Part shown: one piece after another, positions 49,519 to 59,085 of the stretch
Layout of the letters: every line of letters starts with the position of its first letter
How positions within the stretch are numbered: position 1 is the stretch's first letter
Assembly (NCBI GenBank): GCA_050247235.1
Contig: JBFWUN010000001.1
Coordinates: 62,001-126,000, forward strand
DNA: 64,000 bases
Source: CAIKBL01 sp050247235
Lineage (GTDB): Bacteria; Pseudomonadota; Gammaproteobacteria; Ga0077536
Direction: 5' to 3'
Notes under the pieces: generated by a model
The model's database searches: none
The model's input: the letters and a program-made list of their open reading frames with translations, nothing else
Told to the model about the DNA's origin: nothing
Position numbers and translations under genes: made by a program

Positions 49519-49746
49519 TCAGCCGCCGCACTTGCCTTCGGCGCCCTTCTCACCGCCGCATTTGCCCTCGGCGCCCTTCTCGCCGCCGCATTTGCCTTCG
49601 TCGCCGGCAACCATGTAACCAGCCTCGAACTGCGTCACGCCAAACGGGTTCTCCGCGGCGCCGACCACGGGCGCTGCCGCGAGTGATACCGCAAACGTGG
49701 CGCCAACCGCCGCTGCCAGGGACTTGAATTCGGGATTCTTTGCCAT
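49519..49746 (-). CDS. hvfA: HvfA/bufferin-like RiPP precursor with three EGKCG motifs
   Basis: A 75-residue precursor. A likely signal/leader (MAKNPEFKSLAAAVGATFAV then SLAAAPVVGAA) is followed by a short linker (ENPFGVTQFEAGYMVAGD) and a core of three EGKCG motifs (50-54, 60-64, 70-74) with cysteines C53, C63 and C73 at an exact 10-residue spacing. The chain stops one glycine after the last. GGAGA 8 bp before ATG 49746 supports the start. EGKCG cysteines are those modified by HvfBC in Haemophilus and bind copper. It is the first gene of the operon. Confidence 0.92.
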   Translation of the reverse strand: MAKNPEFKSLAAAVGATFAVSLAAAPVVGAAENPFGVTQFEAGYMVAGDEGKCGGEKGAEGKCGGEKGAEGKCGG

Positions 49747-49831
49747 GCTGATTCTCCAGTGGATGGAAGGAACACCGGACGGGTGCGAGGCTTCCCGCCG
49801 CGCGGGTCCGTCGGAGCCACGCAGCATATAC

Positions 49832-49866
49832 GGTCATCGCGTCGGAAGGGACCCGACGCGATGACC
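49832..49866. terminator. Perfect 14-bp hairpin between lysS and hvfA
   Basis: Arms 49832-49845 and 49853-49866 pair over 14 bp with a 7-nt loop. It lies 141 bp beyond the lysS stop on the minus strand and 86 bp before the hvfA start. It may be the lysS terminator, though only a short AT stretch (GTATAT) follows, or an operator for hvfA. Confidence 0.5.
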
Positions 49867-50006
49867 CGGGGGAAGTTCCCACGCATTGGCCGGTCGGACC
49901 GCAGCATCCGGAATCCGGGTTGAACCACGGGTGAACGACGCGTGTCGCTGCCGGGCTGCGCGCACGGCCTGCCGCGTGCGCGCCAGGTGGTGGCCTCTGC
50001 GCCGGC

Positions 50007-51509
<1,503 letters not shown>

Positions 51510-51564
51510 GTTGCGTGTGCCGCCGCGCGTATCGGGATTGTTGCCGGGGATCGGCGTTGTGCCG

Positions 51565-52660
51565 TCAGAGGCCCTGCTTGAGGCTCGCCTCGAGGAAGGG
51601 ATCGAGCGCGCCGTCCAGCACGGCCTGGGTGTTGCCGGTCTCCACATCGGTCCGCAGGTCCTTGATGCGCGACTGGTCCAGCACGTAGGAGCGGATCTGG
51701 TGACCCCAGCCGATATCGGATTTCGCATCCTCGGCTGCCTGCTTCTCGGCATTTCGCTTCAGCATTTCCAGCTCGTACAGCTTGGCGCGCAGCAGCTTGA
51801 ACGCCTGGTCCCGGTTCTTGTGCTGCGAACGTTCGTTCTGGCATTGCACCACCGTGTTGGTCGGCAGGTGCGTGATACGCACCGCCGAGTCCGTCTTGTT
51901 GACGTGCTGGCCACCTGCACCGCTCGCGCGGTAGGTGTCGATGCGCAGGTCCGCCTGGTTGATCTCGATCTCGATGTCATCGTCGATCTCGGGCGACACG
52001 AACACCGCGGCGAACGACGTGTGCCGGCGATTGCCCGAGTCGAACGGTGACTTGCGCACCAGGCGGTGCACCCCGGTCTCGGTGCGCAACCACCCGAACG
52101 CGTAGTCGCCCACCACGTGCACCGTCGCGCTCTTGATGCCGGCGACTTCGCCCGCCGAGCATTCGATCAGTTCGCACTTGAAACCCTTTGCTTCGCCCCA
52201 GCGCAGGTACATCCTGAGCAGCATCTCCGCCCAGTCCTGTGCCTCGGTCCCGCCGGAGCCCGCCTGGATGTCCACGAACGCGCTGGCCGAATCCATCTCG
52301 CCGCTGAACATGCGCTGGAACTCGAGCTCGGCGAGTCCGCGGTCCGCGCGATCGAGATCCGCGATCACGGCCGCGGCGGCCTGCTCGTCGTCCTCTTCCG
52401 CGGCGAGTTCGAGCAGTTCACGCGCATCGCCGATCCGGCCGCCGATGTCCCGCAGGGTGCCGACGATCCGGTCGAGCGTCACGCGCTCCCGGCCGAGCGC
52501 CTGCGCGCGCGCCGGGTCATCCCAGACGTTTGGCGCTTCGAGTTCGCGCTGGACTTCGATCAGGCGATCGGCACGGGTATCGTAGTCAAAGATACCCCCT
52601 AAGCGCCTCGTAACGGCGCTGGAGGTCCTTGATTCGCTGCAGGGTACCGGTGACTTCCAT
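51565..52660 (-). CDS. prfB: Peptide chain release factor 2 with programmed +1 frameshift
   Basis: RF2, 364 residues, recognising UGA and UAA stops. It is made from two frames: 24 codons from ATG 52660 to CTT (52591-52589), then the UGA at 52588-52586 is bypassed by +1 slippage and reading resumes at GAC (52587) to 51565. After the shift DYDTRADRLIEVQ follows as in E. coli. The anticodon-like SPF (KSPFDSGNRRHTSF) and GGQ (ASGAGGQHVNKTDSAVR) motifs are intact. The gene is thus functional and autoregulated. lysS follows. Confidence 0.97.
52585..52600 (-). promoter_or_regulatory. RF2 programmed frameshift site
   Basis: On the minus strand AGGGGG (52600-52595), TAT, CTT, TGA and C follow in order. 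AGGGGG is the internal Shine-Dalgarno-like stimulator three bases before the CTT-TGA-C slippery stop. The sequence equals the classical prfB element. Confidence 0.95.
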
Positions 52661-52694
52661 CGGGAGAACTCGTCTGCGTGGGGGAAATCACGGG

Positions 52695-52700
52695 ATTGTA
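52695..52700 (-). promoter_or_regulatory. Candidate prfB -10 element
   Basis: TACAAT (52700-52695 on the minus strand) is a near-consensus -10, giving a start near 52688 and a leader of about 28 nt. The -35 region is poor. Confidence 0.45.
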
Positions 52701-52755
52701 ACGGCACCACGCGGTGCGGCGGAACCTGTCGCCAGACCACATGGCGGGGATTCGT

Positions 52756-53028
52756 TCAGCGCAGCTGGCTGTCCTTGCTGCCGCGACGGTTGATGGGGTC
52801 GCGAAACCGCGCGTCGGCGTCCGCGCGTTCCTGGCACTGCACGCAGCGGCGCACTCCGGGGACCGCGACCCGCCGGGCCTCGGGGATCTCCGCCTCGCAG
52901 TCCTCGCAGTGCGTGCGCCCGCTGCCCGGCGCCTGTGCGAGCTGCGCCCGCGCGCGCTGGACCGCGTCGGCGATGCTCGCGTCGATCTGCTCCTGGACGG
53001 CGCCGTCTTTCGCCCAACCGGTGGCCAT
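52756..53028 (-). CDS. DksA/TraR-type C4 zinc-finger protein (YbiI-like)
   Basis: A 90-residue small protein of the DksA/TraR C4 zinc finger family, with zinc cysteines C41, C44, C62 and C65 (CEDC...CVQC). The N-terminal helix lacks the long coiled coil of DksA, matching YbiI-like members. DPINRRGSK ends the protein. The start is ATG 53028. It has its own promoter candidate upstream, and sits between the flavin monooxygenase operon and prfB. The role is presumably transcriptional, via RNA polymerase, but this is inference. Confidence 0.87.
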   Translation of the reverse strand: MATGWAKDGAVQEQIDASIADAVQRARAQLAQAPGSGRTHCEDCEAEIPEARRVAVPGVRRCVQCQERADADARFRDPINRRGSKDSQLR

Positions 53029-53065
53029 GGATGCTGCGGAAACTCGCTGACGGAAACTCTGTTCC

Positions 53066-53094
53066 TATATAGGGGCGCCGTGCCGGAATTGCCA
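53066..53094 (-). promoter_or_regulatory. Candidate promoter of the DksA-like gene
   Basis: TGGCAA (53094-53089), a 17-nt spacer and TATATA (53071-53066) on the minus strand. It would start transcription about 30 nt before ATG 53028 and separate this gene from the operon upstream. Confidence 0.4.
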
Positions 53095-53131
53095 GCGGCA
53101 GGAATACCGCGGACCCGCCCGGCGTGCATCC

Positions 53132-54244
53132 CTACTCGCGCAATCCGCGCGCACGCAGCCGGGGCAGCAGTTCCTCCGCGTACCGGGTGATTCCTTCCGC
53201 GTAGTCCACCCAGGACAACGTGACGCCGTCGAGCCCCGCATCCGCCAGTTGCAGCATCGCGTCGGCAACCTGTTCGGGCGTGCCGATGAGCGGGATGGCA
53301 CCGTACCCGGCCACCACGGCTTCGATGAACCTGTCGTTGCGGAAATCCGCGCTCTGCGAGTTCGGCACCGCGCCGGTGACCAGGTTCGCTGCCGCAACCC
53401 AGTCGCCCTTCTCGTGCACGTAATGGTGGTAGTACTCGCGCGCCGCCTGCTCGGTGGCGCGGCAGACGACATTGGCGAGCGACATCACCCGGATTTCGCG
53501 TCCGTGCTGCTCGCGCGCGTTCCGCTTGAGATCCGCGATGATCGCGGGTGCCTGCGCAAGGTCAGGCACGAAGATGAACTGCAGATCGGCGTGCCGCGCC
53601 GCGAACGCCGTCCCCGCGGGGCTCTGCCCGGCGCTCATGATTGCCGGACCTGGTCGCTGCAGCGGCTTGGGTTCACCGTGCACACCCGGCAGGCGGAAGA
53701 ATCGTCCCGCGAAGTCGAAGGTGTCCTCGGTCCAGATCCGCTTGACCACGGTCGCCCACTCGTCGGCCACCGCGTAGCGCTCGTCGTGCGGACGCTGCTC
53801 GAGACCGAACATCCGGATCTCCGGTTCGTTCCAGCCCGCCACGAGATTCAGCCCGAAGCGTCCGCCGGAGATGTGATCGATGGTCACTGCTTCCTTGGCG
53901 GCGAGCACCGGGTGCACGGTGGGGACATGCATCGTCGCGAACACCTGGATGCGCGTGGTGACCGCCGCGACGCCGGCGGCCCACGTGAACGTTTCGAAGC
54001 AGCGGTCGTTGAAATTGGTCTCGCCGCCGAACCCGCGCCAGCGCGCCACCGGGATCATCGCGTCCAGTCCCGCGGCGTCCGCGAGCTGCGCGAGGCGGCG
54101 AGACTCGGGCCAGTCCACCCGGATCGTACCGGCCGCCGACGTGACGCTGCAGCCGCCACTGACGTTGGCGCCGAACACGGCAAGCTTGAAGCGGCTGGCA
54201 CCGTTCAGCAGCACGGCACCGGGGCGTGCGATCGGTGTCGTCAT
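53132..54244 (-). CDS. LLM-class flavin-dependent monooxygenase (RutA-like)
   Basis: A 370-residue luciferase-like flavin enzyme. FKLAVFGANVSGG, WRGFGGETNFNDRCFETFTWAAGVAAVTTRIQVFATMHVPT, DHISGGRFGLNLVAGWNEPE and AGQSPAGTAFAARHADL resemble RutA (pyrimidine monooxygenase) and related alkane-sulfonate or dimethylsulfone enzymes; the class is secure, the substrate not. ATG 54244 overlaps the leuD-like stop by 4 bp (ATGA), so it is the last gene of the operon. A flavin reductase partner is expected but not present nearby. It lies in the catabolic cassette between prfB and recJ. Confidence 0.87.
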   Translation of the reverse strand: MTTPIARPGAVLLNGASRFKLAVFGANVSGGCSVTSAAGTIRVDWPESRRLAQLADAAGLDAMIPVARWRGFGGETNFNDRCFETFTWAAGVAAVTTRIQVFATMHVPTVHPVLAAKEAVTIDHISGGRFGLNLVAGWNEPEIRMFGLEQRPHDERYAVADEWATVVKRIWTEDTFDFAGRFFRLPGVHGEPKPLQRPGPAIMSAGQSPAGTAFAARHADLQFIFVPDLAQAPAIIADLKRNAREQHGREIRVMSLANVVCRATEQAAREYYHHYVHEKGDWVAAANLVTGAVPNSQSADFRNDRFIEAVVAGYGAIPLIGTPEQVADAMLQLADAGLDGVTLSWVDYAEGITRYAEELLPRLRARGLRE

Positions 54245-54912
54245 GGATTGTTCTCCGGCACGCGGCATGCGCCCTCGACGGCCGCTTCCGCACCTGGTCC
54301 TGCCGATACTGCCCACACCCACGGCCGTCGCACCCGATCCTCCGCCTGCCAGCGCGCGATCTCCGGCGCCATCGTCAGCAGGTACGCGAGATCGTCCAGC
54401 CCCTGCAGCAGGCGCTGGCGTCGCCAGGCGTCCACCTCGAAGGCGAACTCCCGTCCCGATGGCGTCGACACGCGGCAGGCTGCGAGATCCACCTGGAAAT
54501 CGCCGTGCGGGGTGGCCTCGACGAACAGGCGTGCGATCTCCGCCGCAGGCAGCGTGATCGCGAGCACACCGTTCTGAAAGCAGTTGTTCCGGAAGATGTC
54601 GCCGAATCCCGCTGCGAACACGCAGCGGATCCCGATCGCGCGCAAGGCCCACACCGCGTGCTCGCGCGAGGAGCCGCAGCCGAAGTTCGCGCCGGTGATC
54701 AGAATGGGCGCATCCCGGTACGTGTCCTGGTTGAAGGGGCAGGCAGGGTCGGGCGTTCCGTCTGCACGCCGGCGCAGGGTGGCGAACGCGTGCTCGCGCA
54801 GGTTCGCGGGATCCGCGTCCATCAGGTGCTCGATGCGGATGATCGTGTCGGTGTCCACGTTCGCGCGCGGCAGTGGTACCGCGCGACCCTCGATACGAAT
54901 CAGCGGTTCCAT
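54241..54912 (-). CDS. leuD: Aconitase-family small subunit (LeuD-like)
   Basis: A 223-residue swivel-domain subunit of the two-part isopropylmalate isomerase type. ANVDTDTIIRIEHL, GANFGCGSSREHAVWALRAIG, GDIFRNNCFQNGVL and TPSGREFAFEVDAWRR are family hallmarks. The gene lies 2 bp after leuC and overlaps the flavin monooxygenase gene. Sequence supports LeuD or a close hydro-lyase such as dimethylmaleate hydratase; the neighbours (lyase and monooxygenase, no leuB) favour a catabolic use, by inference. Confidence 0.9.
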   Translation of the reverse strand: MEPLIRIEGRAVPLPRANVDTDTIIRIEHLMDADPANLREHAFATLRRRADGTPDPACPFNQDTYRDAPILITGANFGCGSSREHAVWALRAIGIRCVFAAGFGDIFRNNCFQNGVLAITLPAAEIARLFVEATPHGDFQVDLAACRVSTPSGREFAFEVDAWRRQRLLQGLDDLAYLLTMAPEIARWQAEDRVRRPWVWAVSAGPGAEAAVEGACRVPENNP

Positions 54913-54914
54913 GT

Positions 54915-56309
54915 TCAGAAGGTCCGCACGTCGACCAGGGCCCCCGCCACGGCGGCGGCGGCGGCCATCGCCGGGCTCGCCAGGTGCGTGCGTGCGCCGG
55001 GGCCCTGGCGTCCGACGAAGTTGCGGTTGGACGTGGACACTGCCCGCGCGCCCGGCGGCACGCGCTCCCCGTTGGCCGCGACGCACAGGCTGCAGCCCGG
55101 TTCCCGCCAGTCGAACCCGGCGGCGCGAAACACCCGATCCAGGCCCTCGGCCTCCGCGGCCGCCTTGACCTCGACCGATCCCGGCACCACCCAGGCCGTG
55201 ACGCGCGGCGCGACCCGCCGATCGCGCACGATCTCCGCGGCGGCGCGCAGATCCGACAGGCGGGAATTCGTGCACGACCCGATGAACACGAAATCGACCG
55301 GCGTTCCAGCGAGCGGTCGGCCCGGTTCCAGTCCCATGTAGTCGAGCGCCGCATGCCACGCCGCCGCTTGCGCGGGCGGCGCAGCTGCCGGATCCGGGAC
55401 CACGCCATCGATCGCGAGCGCATGTTCGGGGCTGGTGCCCCACGTTACGGTGGGCGCGATCACGGAGGCACCCAGCGTGAGCTCGCGGTCGAACGCGGCA
55501 CCGGTGTCGCTGTGCAACGTTTCCCAATGGGCGACCGCGGCCGCGAAGTTGCGGCCGGCCGGCGCATACGGACGCCTTTCCAGGTAGGCGAACGTGGTCG
55601 CGTCGGGCGCCACGAAGCCGGACTGCGCGCCCATCTCGACCGACAGGTTGCACAGGGTCAGCCGCGCATCGATCGACATCGCACGCACCGCCGATCCCGC
55701 GTACTCCACCGCGTGATCGGTCGCCGCCGCCGTACCAAACCGTCCGATCGCGTGCAGGACGACATCCTTGGCGGTCACGCCACGCCCGAGTGCGCCGTCA
55801 ATCGTGAGCCGCAGCGAACGCGGGCGGCGCTGCACCAGTGCCTGCGTGGCCAGGACGTGCTCGACCTCGGTGGAGCCGATGCCGAACGCGAGCGCGCCGA
55901 CCCCGCCGTGCGTGCAGGTGTGGGAATCCCCGCAGACGATTGTGGTGCCAGGCAGCGACAGTCCGAGCTCCGGGCCCATCACGTGCACGATCCCCTGCCC
56001 CCGGGTGCCCAGTTCGAAGTACCGGATACCGTGCGCCGCGCAGCGCTCGCGCAGTGACCGCCAGAACCGCGCACCTTGCGGATTGGTGTTGCCGCGGCGC
56101 CCGGGCGCGCTCGACACCACGTGGTCGGTGGTTGCGAACGTCAATTCCGCGCTGCACGGAACGAACCCCCGCGCGGCGAGCTGCCCGAGCGCCGGACCGC
56201 CGGAAAGTTCGTGCAGCAGGTGACGGTCGATGTGCAGCAGCGCCCAACGATCGCCGAGATCGCGCACCACGTGCGCGTCCCAGAGTCTGTCGAACAACGT
56301 CGCAGGCAT
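54915..56309 (-). CDS. leuC: Aconitase-family large subunit (LeuC-like)
   Basis: A 464-residue [4Fe-4S] hydro-lyase large subunit. DRLWDAHVVRDLGDRWALLHIDRHLLHE, CGDSHTCTHGGVGALAFGIGSTEVEHVLATQ, GSCTNSRLSDLRAAA and the cluster cysteine pair CSLC (EPGCSLCVAANGE) are conserved; the third cysteine is the one in GSCTN. The ATG at 56309 overlaps the upstream stop by one base (TGATG). Canonical LeuC isomerises 2-isopropylmalate; here no leuB or leuA is beside it. It may serve a catabolic hydratase. Confidence 0.9.
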   Translation of the reverse strand: MPATLFDRLWDAHVVRDLGDRWALLHIDRHLLHELSGGPALGQLAARGFVPCSAELTFATTDHVVSSAPGRRGNTNPQGARFWRSLRERCAAHGIRYFELGTRGQGIVHVMGPELGLSLPGTTIVCGDSHTCTHGGVGALAFGIGSTEVEHVLATQALVQRRPRSLRLTIDGALGRGVTAKDVVLHAIGRFGTAAATDHAVEYAGSAVRAMSIDARLTLCNLSVEMGAQSGFVAPDATTFAYLERRPYAPAGRNFAAAVAHWETLHSDTGAAFDRELTLGASVIAPTVTWGTSPEHALAIDGVVPDPAAAPPAQAAAWHAALDYMGLEPGRPLAGTPVDFVFIGSCTNSRLSDLRAAAEIVRDRRVAPRVTAWVVPGSVEVKAAAEAEGLDRVFRAAGFDWREPGCSLCVAANGERVPPGARAVSTSNRNFVGRQGPGARTHLASPAMAAAAAVAGALVDVRTF

Positions 56310-57178
56310 CACCGCCCGTCCGGATCGGTCCCGCGCGCACGCACCGCGTCCCATTCGGCCGCCCCGAGGCGCCGGAACAGGCTGGCAACGTCGATGCCGG
56401 CCGGCGGCGGCGACGCCGCACCCCGCGCCCGGAGATCCGCGAGTGCCGCGTCGGCCGCCACCAGCACCGGGAACAGCAGCTGCGCGGGGAAGATTGCGAG
56501 GCGATAACCCATCGCTTCAGCGGTCTTCGCGTCGACCAGCGGCGTCCGGCCGGCCGGCACCACGTTCAGCAGGCAAGGCCCGTGCACGCGGCGCGGCACC
56601 TCCGCCACTTCTTCCAGGGTGCCGGGCGCTTCGACGAACGCCATGTCCGCGCCCGCGTCGAGCGCGGCGTTCGCACGCGCGATCGCCTCGTCGAACCCGA
56701 GCACGGCGCGCGCGTCGGTGCGCGCGATGATCACGAAGTCCGGGTTGCGCCGCGCGGCCACCGCGGCCCGGATCAGCGACAGGTAACGCTCGCGCGGCTG
56801 GACTTCCTTGCCGTCCAGGTGCCCGCAGCGCTTCGGCATCACCTGGTCCTCGAGATGCAGCGCCGCCACCCCGCGCGACTCGTACGCGCGCACCGTGCGC
56901 GTGACATTCAGTTCATTGCCATAGCCGGTGTCGGCATCCGCGATCACCGGGATGGACACGGCTTGTGCCAGCCGCCCGGCATTGTCTGCCATCTCGGTAA
57001 GCGTCACGAGACCGTAATCCGGGTAGCCGAGCGCCGCCGCGGTGCCGGCACCGGTCATGTACACGGCCTCGAATCCATGCTGCTCGACAAGCCGTGCGGT
57101 CAGGCCGTCATAGGCGCCCGGCGCGACGAGGACGGGGCCTTTCGCAAGCCGTTCGCGCAGTCTTCGGGCAGTCGTCAT
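56309..57178 (-). CDS. Isocitrate lyase/PEP mutase-family C-C lyase (dimethylmalate/methylisocitrate lyase-like)
   Basis: A 289-residue TIM-barrel enzyme of the isocitrate lyase/PEP mutase superfamily. Conserved blocks are ADADTGYGNELNVTRTV (Mg2+ aspartates), LEDQVMPKRCGH with catalytic C118, and IARTDARAV. The KRCGH loop marks a true C-C lyase such as methylisocitrate or 2,3-dimethylmalate lyase, rather than a mutase. CGGAGA lies about 9 bp before the ATG. It leads an operon with leuC- and leuD-like genes and a flavin monooxygenase. Confidence 0.9.
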   Translation of the reverse strand: MTTARRLRERLAKGPVLVAPGAYDGLTARLVEQHGFEAVYMTGAGTAAALGYPDYGLVTLTEMADNAGRLAQAVSIPVIADADTGYGNELNVTRTVRAYESRGVAALHLEDQVMPKRCGHLDGKEVQPRERYLSLIRAAVAARRNPDFVIIARTDARAVLGFDEAIARANAALDAGADMAFVEAPGTLEEVAEVPRRVHGPCLLNVVPAGRTPLVDAKTAEAMGYRLAIFPAQLLFPVLVAADAALADLRARGAASPPPAGIDVASLFRRLGAAEWDAVRARGTDPDGR

Positions 57179-57336
57179 GGTGCGGTTCTCCGTTCGGCCT
57201 GCGGGCCGGTGCTTCGTAGCCTAAATAAGCGGCCGGAAATTCGCGACACCCGGCGGCCGGCGCGCGCGGGAAAGGGCCATGTCGATCGACCGCCCAGGAC
57301 ATTCGCCGCGGGGACCTCCGCGCCTCGCCGGCCGCG

Positions 57337-59085
57337 TCAGTCGATCGCCTCGGCGTGCTCGACCACGAGCTGCAGCGACTCCCGGCCCTGGTATTCGTTG
57401 ACGGACAGGCGGTAGGCAACGTGCACACGTGACGCGTGCGCGGCCCACGGCGCGTCCGCGGCGCCGAACGCGATCGCGGCGTAAGCGCCGTGCGCGTTGC
57501 CGAGCAGCAGCCGCAGGTGCTGTTCGCCGACGACCCGGCGCTGCCGGATCTCGAAGTCGCCGTCGAACAGGGGTTCCGGGAACGCCTGTCCCCACGGCGC
57601 TGCGGTCGCGAGCACGCGCGCGAGTTCGAGCGTCATCTCCGGCGGCGCGAGTTCACCGTCGGTATACACGCAGGCCGTCAGTGCCGCCGGATCCGCGCAG
57701 TCCCTGACCACGCGGTCGAACGCCGAGGTGAACTCCGGCAGTGCATCGCTGCGCAGCGAGAGCCCCGCCGCCATCGCATGGCCACCGAAGCGCGACAGCA
57801 GGCCGGGATGACGGGCTGCCACCGCGTCCAGCACGTCACGGATGTGTACGCCGGGAATCGAACGCGCCGAGCCCTTCAGCTCGTCCGCGCCGGCGCGCGC
57901 GAACGCGATCACCGGACGATGGTAGAGATCCTTTACGCGCCCGGCGACGACGCCGACGATGCCCTGGTGCCACTCCGGATCGAACACGCAGATGCCGTAG
58001 GGCAGTTCGCCCGTGGGTGGCAACGCTTCCAGGACCTGGTCCAGTGCCTGCTGCCGCGTCTCGCGTTCCAGGGTGCGACGCTCGCGGTTCAGCGCGTCGA
58101 GTTCGCCGGCGATCGCACGGCAGCGCGCGGGATCGTCCGACAGCAGGCATTCGATGCCGAGTGACATGTCCGCGAGCCGCCCTGCCGCGTTGAGTCGCGG
58201 CCCGACCGCGTAGCCGAGATCGCTGGCGAGAACCCGCGCCGGATCGCGCCCCGCGACGGCGAGCAGTGCGGAGATGCCCGCCTGGCAACGGCGCGCCCGG
58301 ATCCGCGCGAGCCCCTGCGCGACGAGCCGGCGGTTGTTCGCATCGAGCGGCACGACGTCGGCCACGGTGCCGAGCGCGACGAGATCGAGCAGTTCGGCGA
58401 GGTTGGGATCGGCAAGACCACGTGCGGCGAACCAGCCGCGCGCGCGCAGTTCCGCGCGCAGCGCGAGCATCACGTAGAAGATCACGCCGACCCCCGCCAG
58501 CGATTTGCTTGGAAACGGATCGCCCGGCACGTTCGGGTTCACGATGGCATCCGCCGCCGGCAACGCAGCACCTGGCAGGTGGTGATCCGTGATCAGCACG
58601 CGCATGCCGGCACCGCGCGCCGCGGCGACACCGTCGAGACTCGATATCCCGTTGTCCACCGTGATCAGCAGGTCCGCGCCCTTGGCCTTCACGAGTTCGA
58701 CGATGGGCGGTGTCAGGCCGTACCCGTACTCGAAACGATTCGGGACCACGTAATCCACGCGCGCGGCCCCGCACGCGCGCAGCGCTCGGATCCCGAGCGC
58801 ACAGCTCGTCGCGCCGTCGGCATCGAAATCGGCAACGATCACGATGCGATGTCCACCTTCGAGCGCGGCGACCAGCAGCGCCACCGCGCGGGTGATCCCG
58901 TGCAAGGTCTCGGCACGAAGCAAACCCTGCAGCGAGGTATCCAGCGCGTCCGGGTCACACGCGCCGCGCGCGGCGAACACCCGGCGCAGCACGGGATGCA
59001 GGGTCGCCGGCAGGCGCGCGACATCGCCCGCGGGGCGCCGCACGATGCGGGATACAGGGTCGCCGCTCACGCGATCGTCATGCAT
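57337..59085 (-). CDS. recJ: Single-stranded-DNA-specific exonuclease RecJ
   Basis: A 582-residue 5'-3' exonuclease for recombination and mismatch repair. The DHH domain has VADFDADGATSCALG, ITVDNGISSLDG and ITDHHLPG; the DHHA1 and OB-fold parts follow, with SRFGGHAMAAGLSL near residue 470. The start could be ATG 59085, overlapping the upstream stop by 19 bp, or GTG 59070 with a GTGA overlap; length fits both (E. coli 577). In many gammaproteobacteria prfB follows directly; here a 4-kb catabolic cassette lies between. Confidence 0.96.
   Translation of the reverse strand: MHDDRVSGDPVSRIVRRPAGDVARLPATLHPVLRRVFAARGACDPDALDTSLQGLLRAETLHGITRAVALLVAALEGGHRIVIVADFDADGATSCALGIRALRACGAARVDYVVPNRFEYGYGLTPPIVELVKAKGADLLITVDNGISSLDGVAAARGAGMRVLITDHHLPGAALPAADAIVNPNVPGDPFPSKSLAGVGVIFYVMLALRAELRARGWFAARGLADPNLAELLDLVALGTVADVVPLDANNRRLVAQGLARIRARRCQAGISALLAVAGRDPARVLASDLGYAVGPRLNAAGRLADMSLGIECLLSDDPARCRAIAGELDALNRERRTLERETRQQALDQVLEALPPTGELPYGICVFDPEWHQGIVGVVAGRVKDLYHRPVIAFARAGADELKGSARSIPGVHIRDVLDAVAARHPGLLSRFGGHAMAAGLSLRSDALPEFTSAFDRVVRDCADPAALTACVYTDGELAPPEMTLELARVLATAAPWGQAFPEPLFDGDFEIRQRRVVGEQHLRLLLGNAHGAYAAIAFGAADAPWAAHASRVHVAYRLSVNEYQGRESLQLVVEHAEAID

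Noticed and set aside
49479..49610. An extra 44-residue N-terminus for the MNIO enzyme
   Set aside because: The segment overlaps the precursor gene and is the same 30-bp repeat read in another frame, giving low-complexity Ala/Arg sequence; a GTG after it matches family length.
51565..52660. prfB as a pseudogene because of the in-frame TGA
   Set aside because: The TGA lies in the exact programmed frameshift context, and the reading frame after it is intact.
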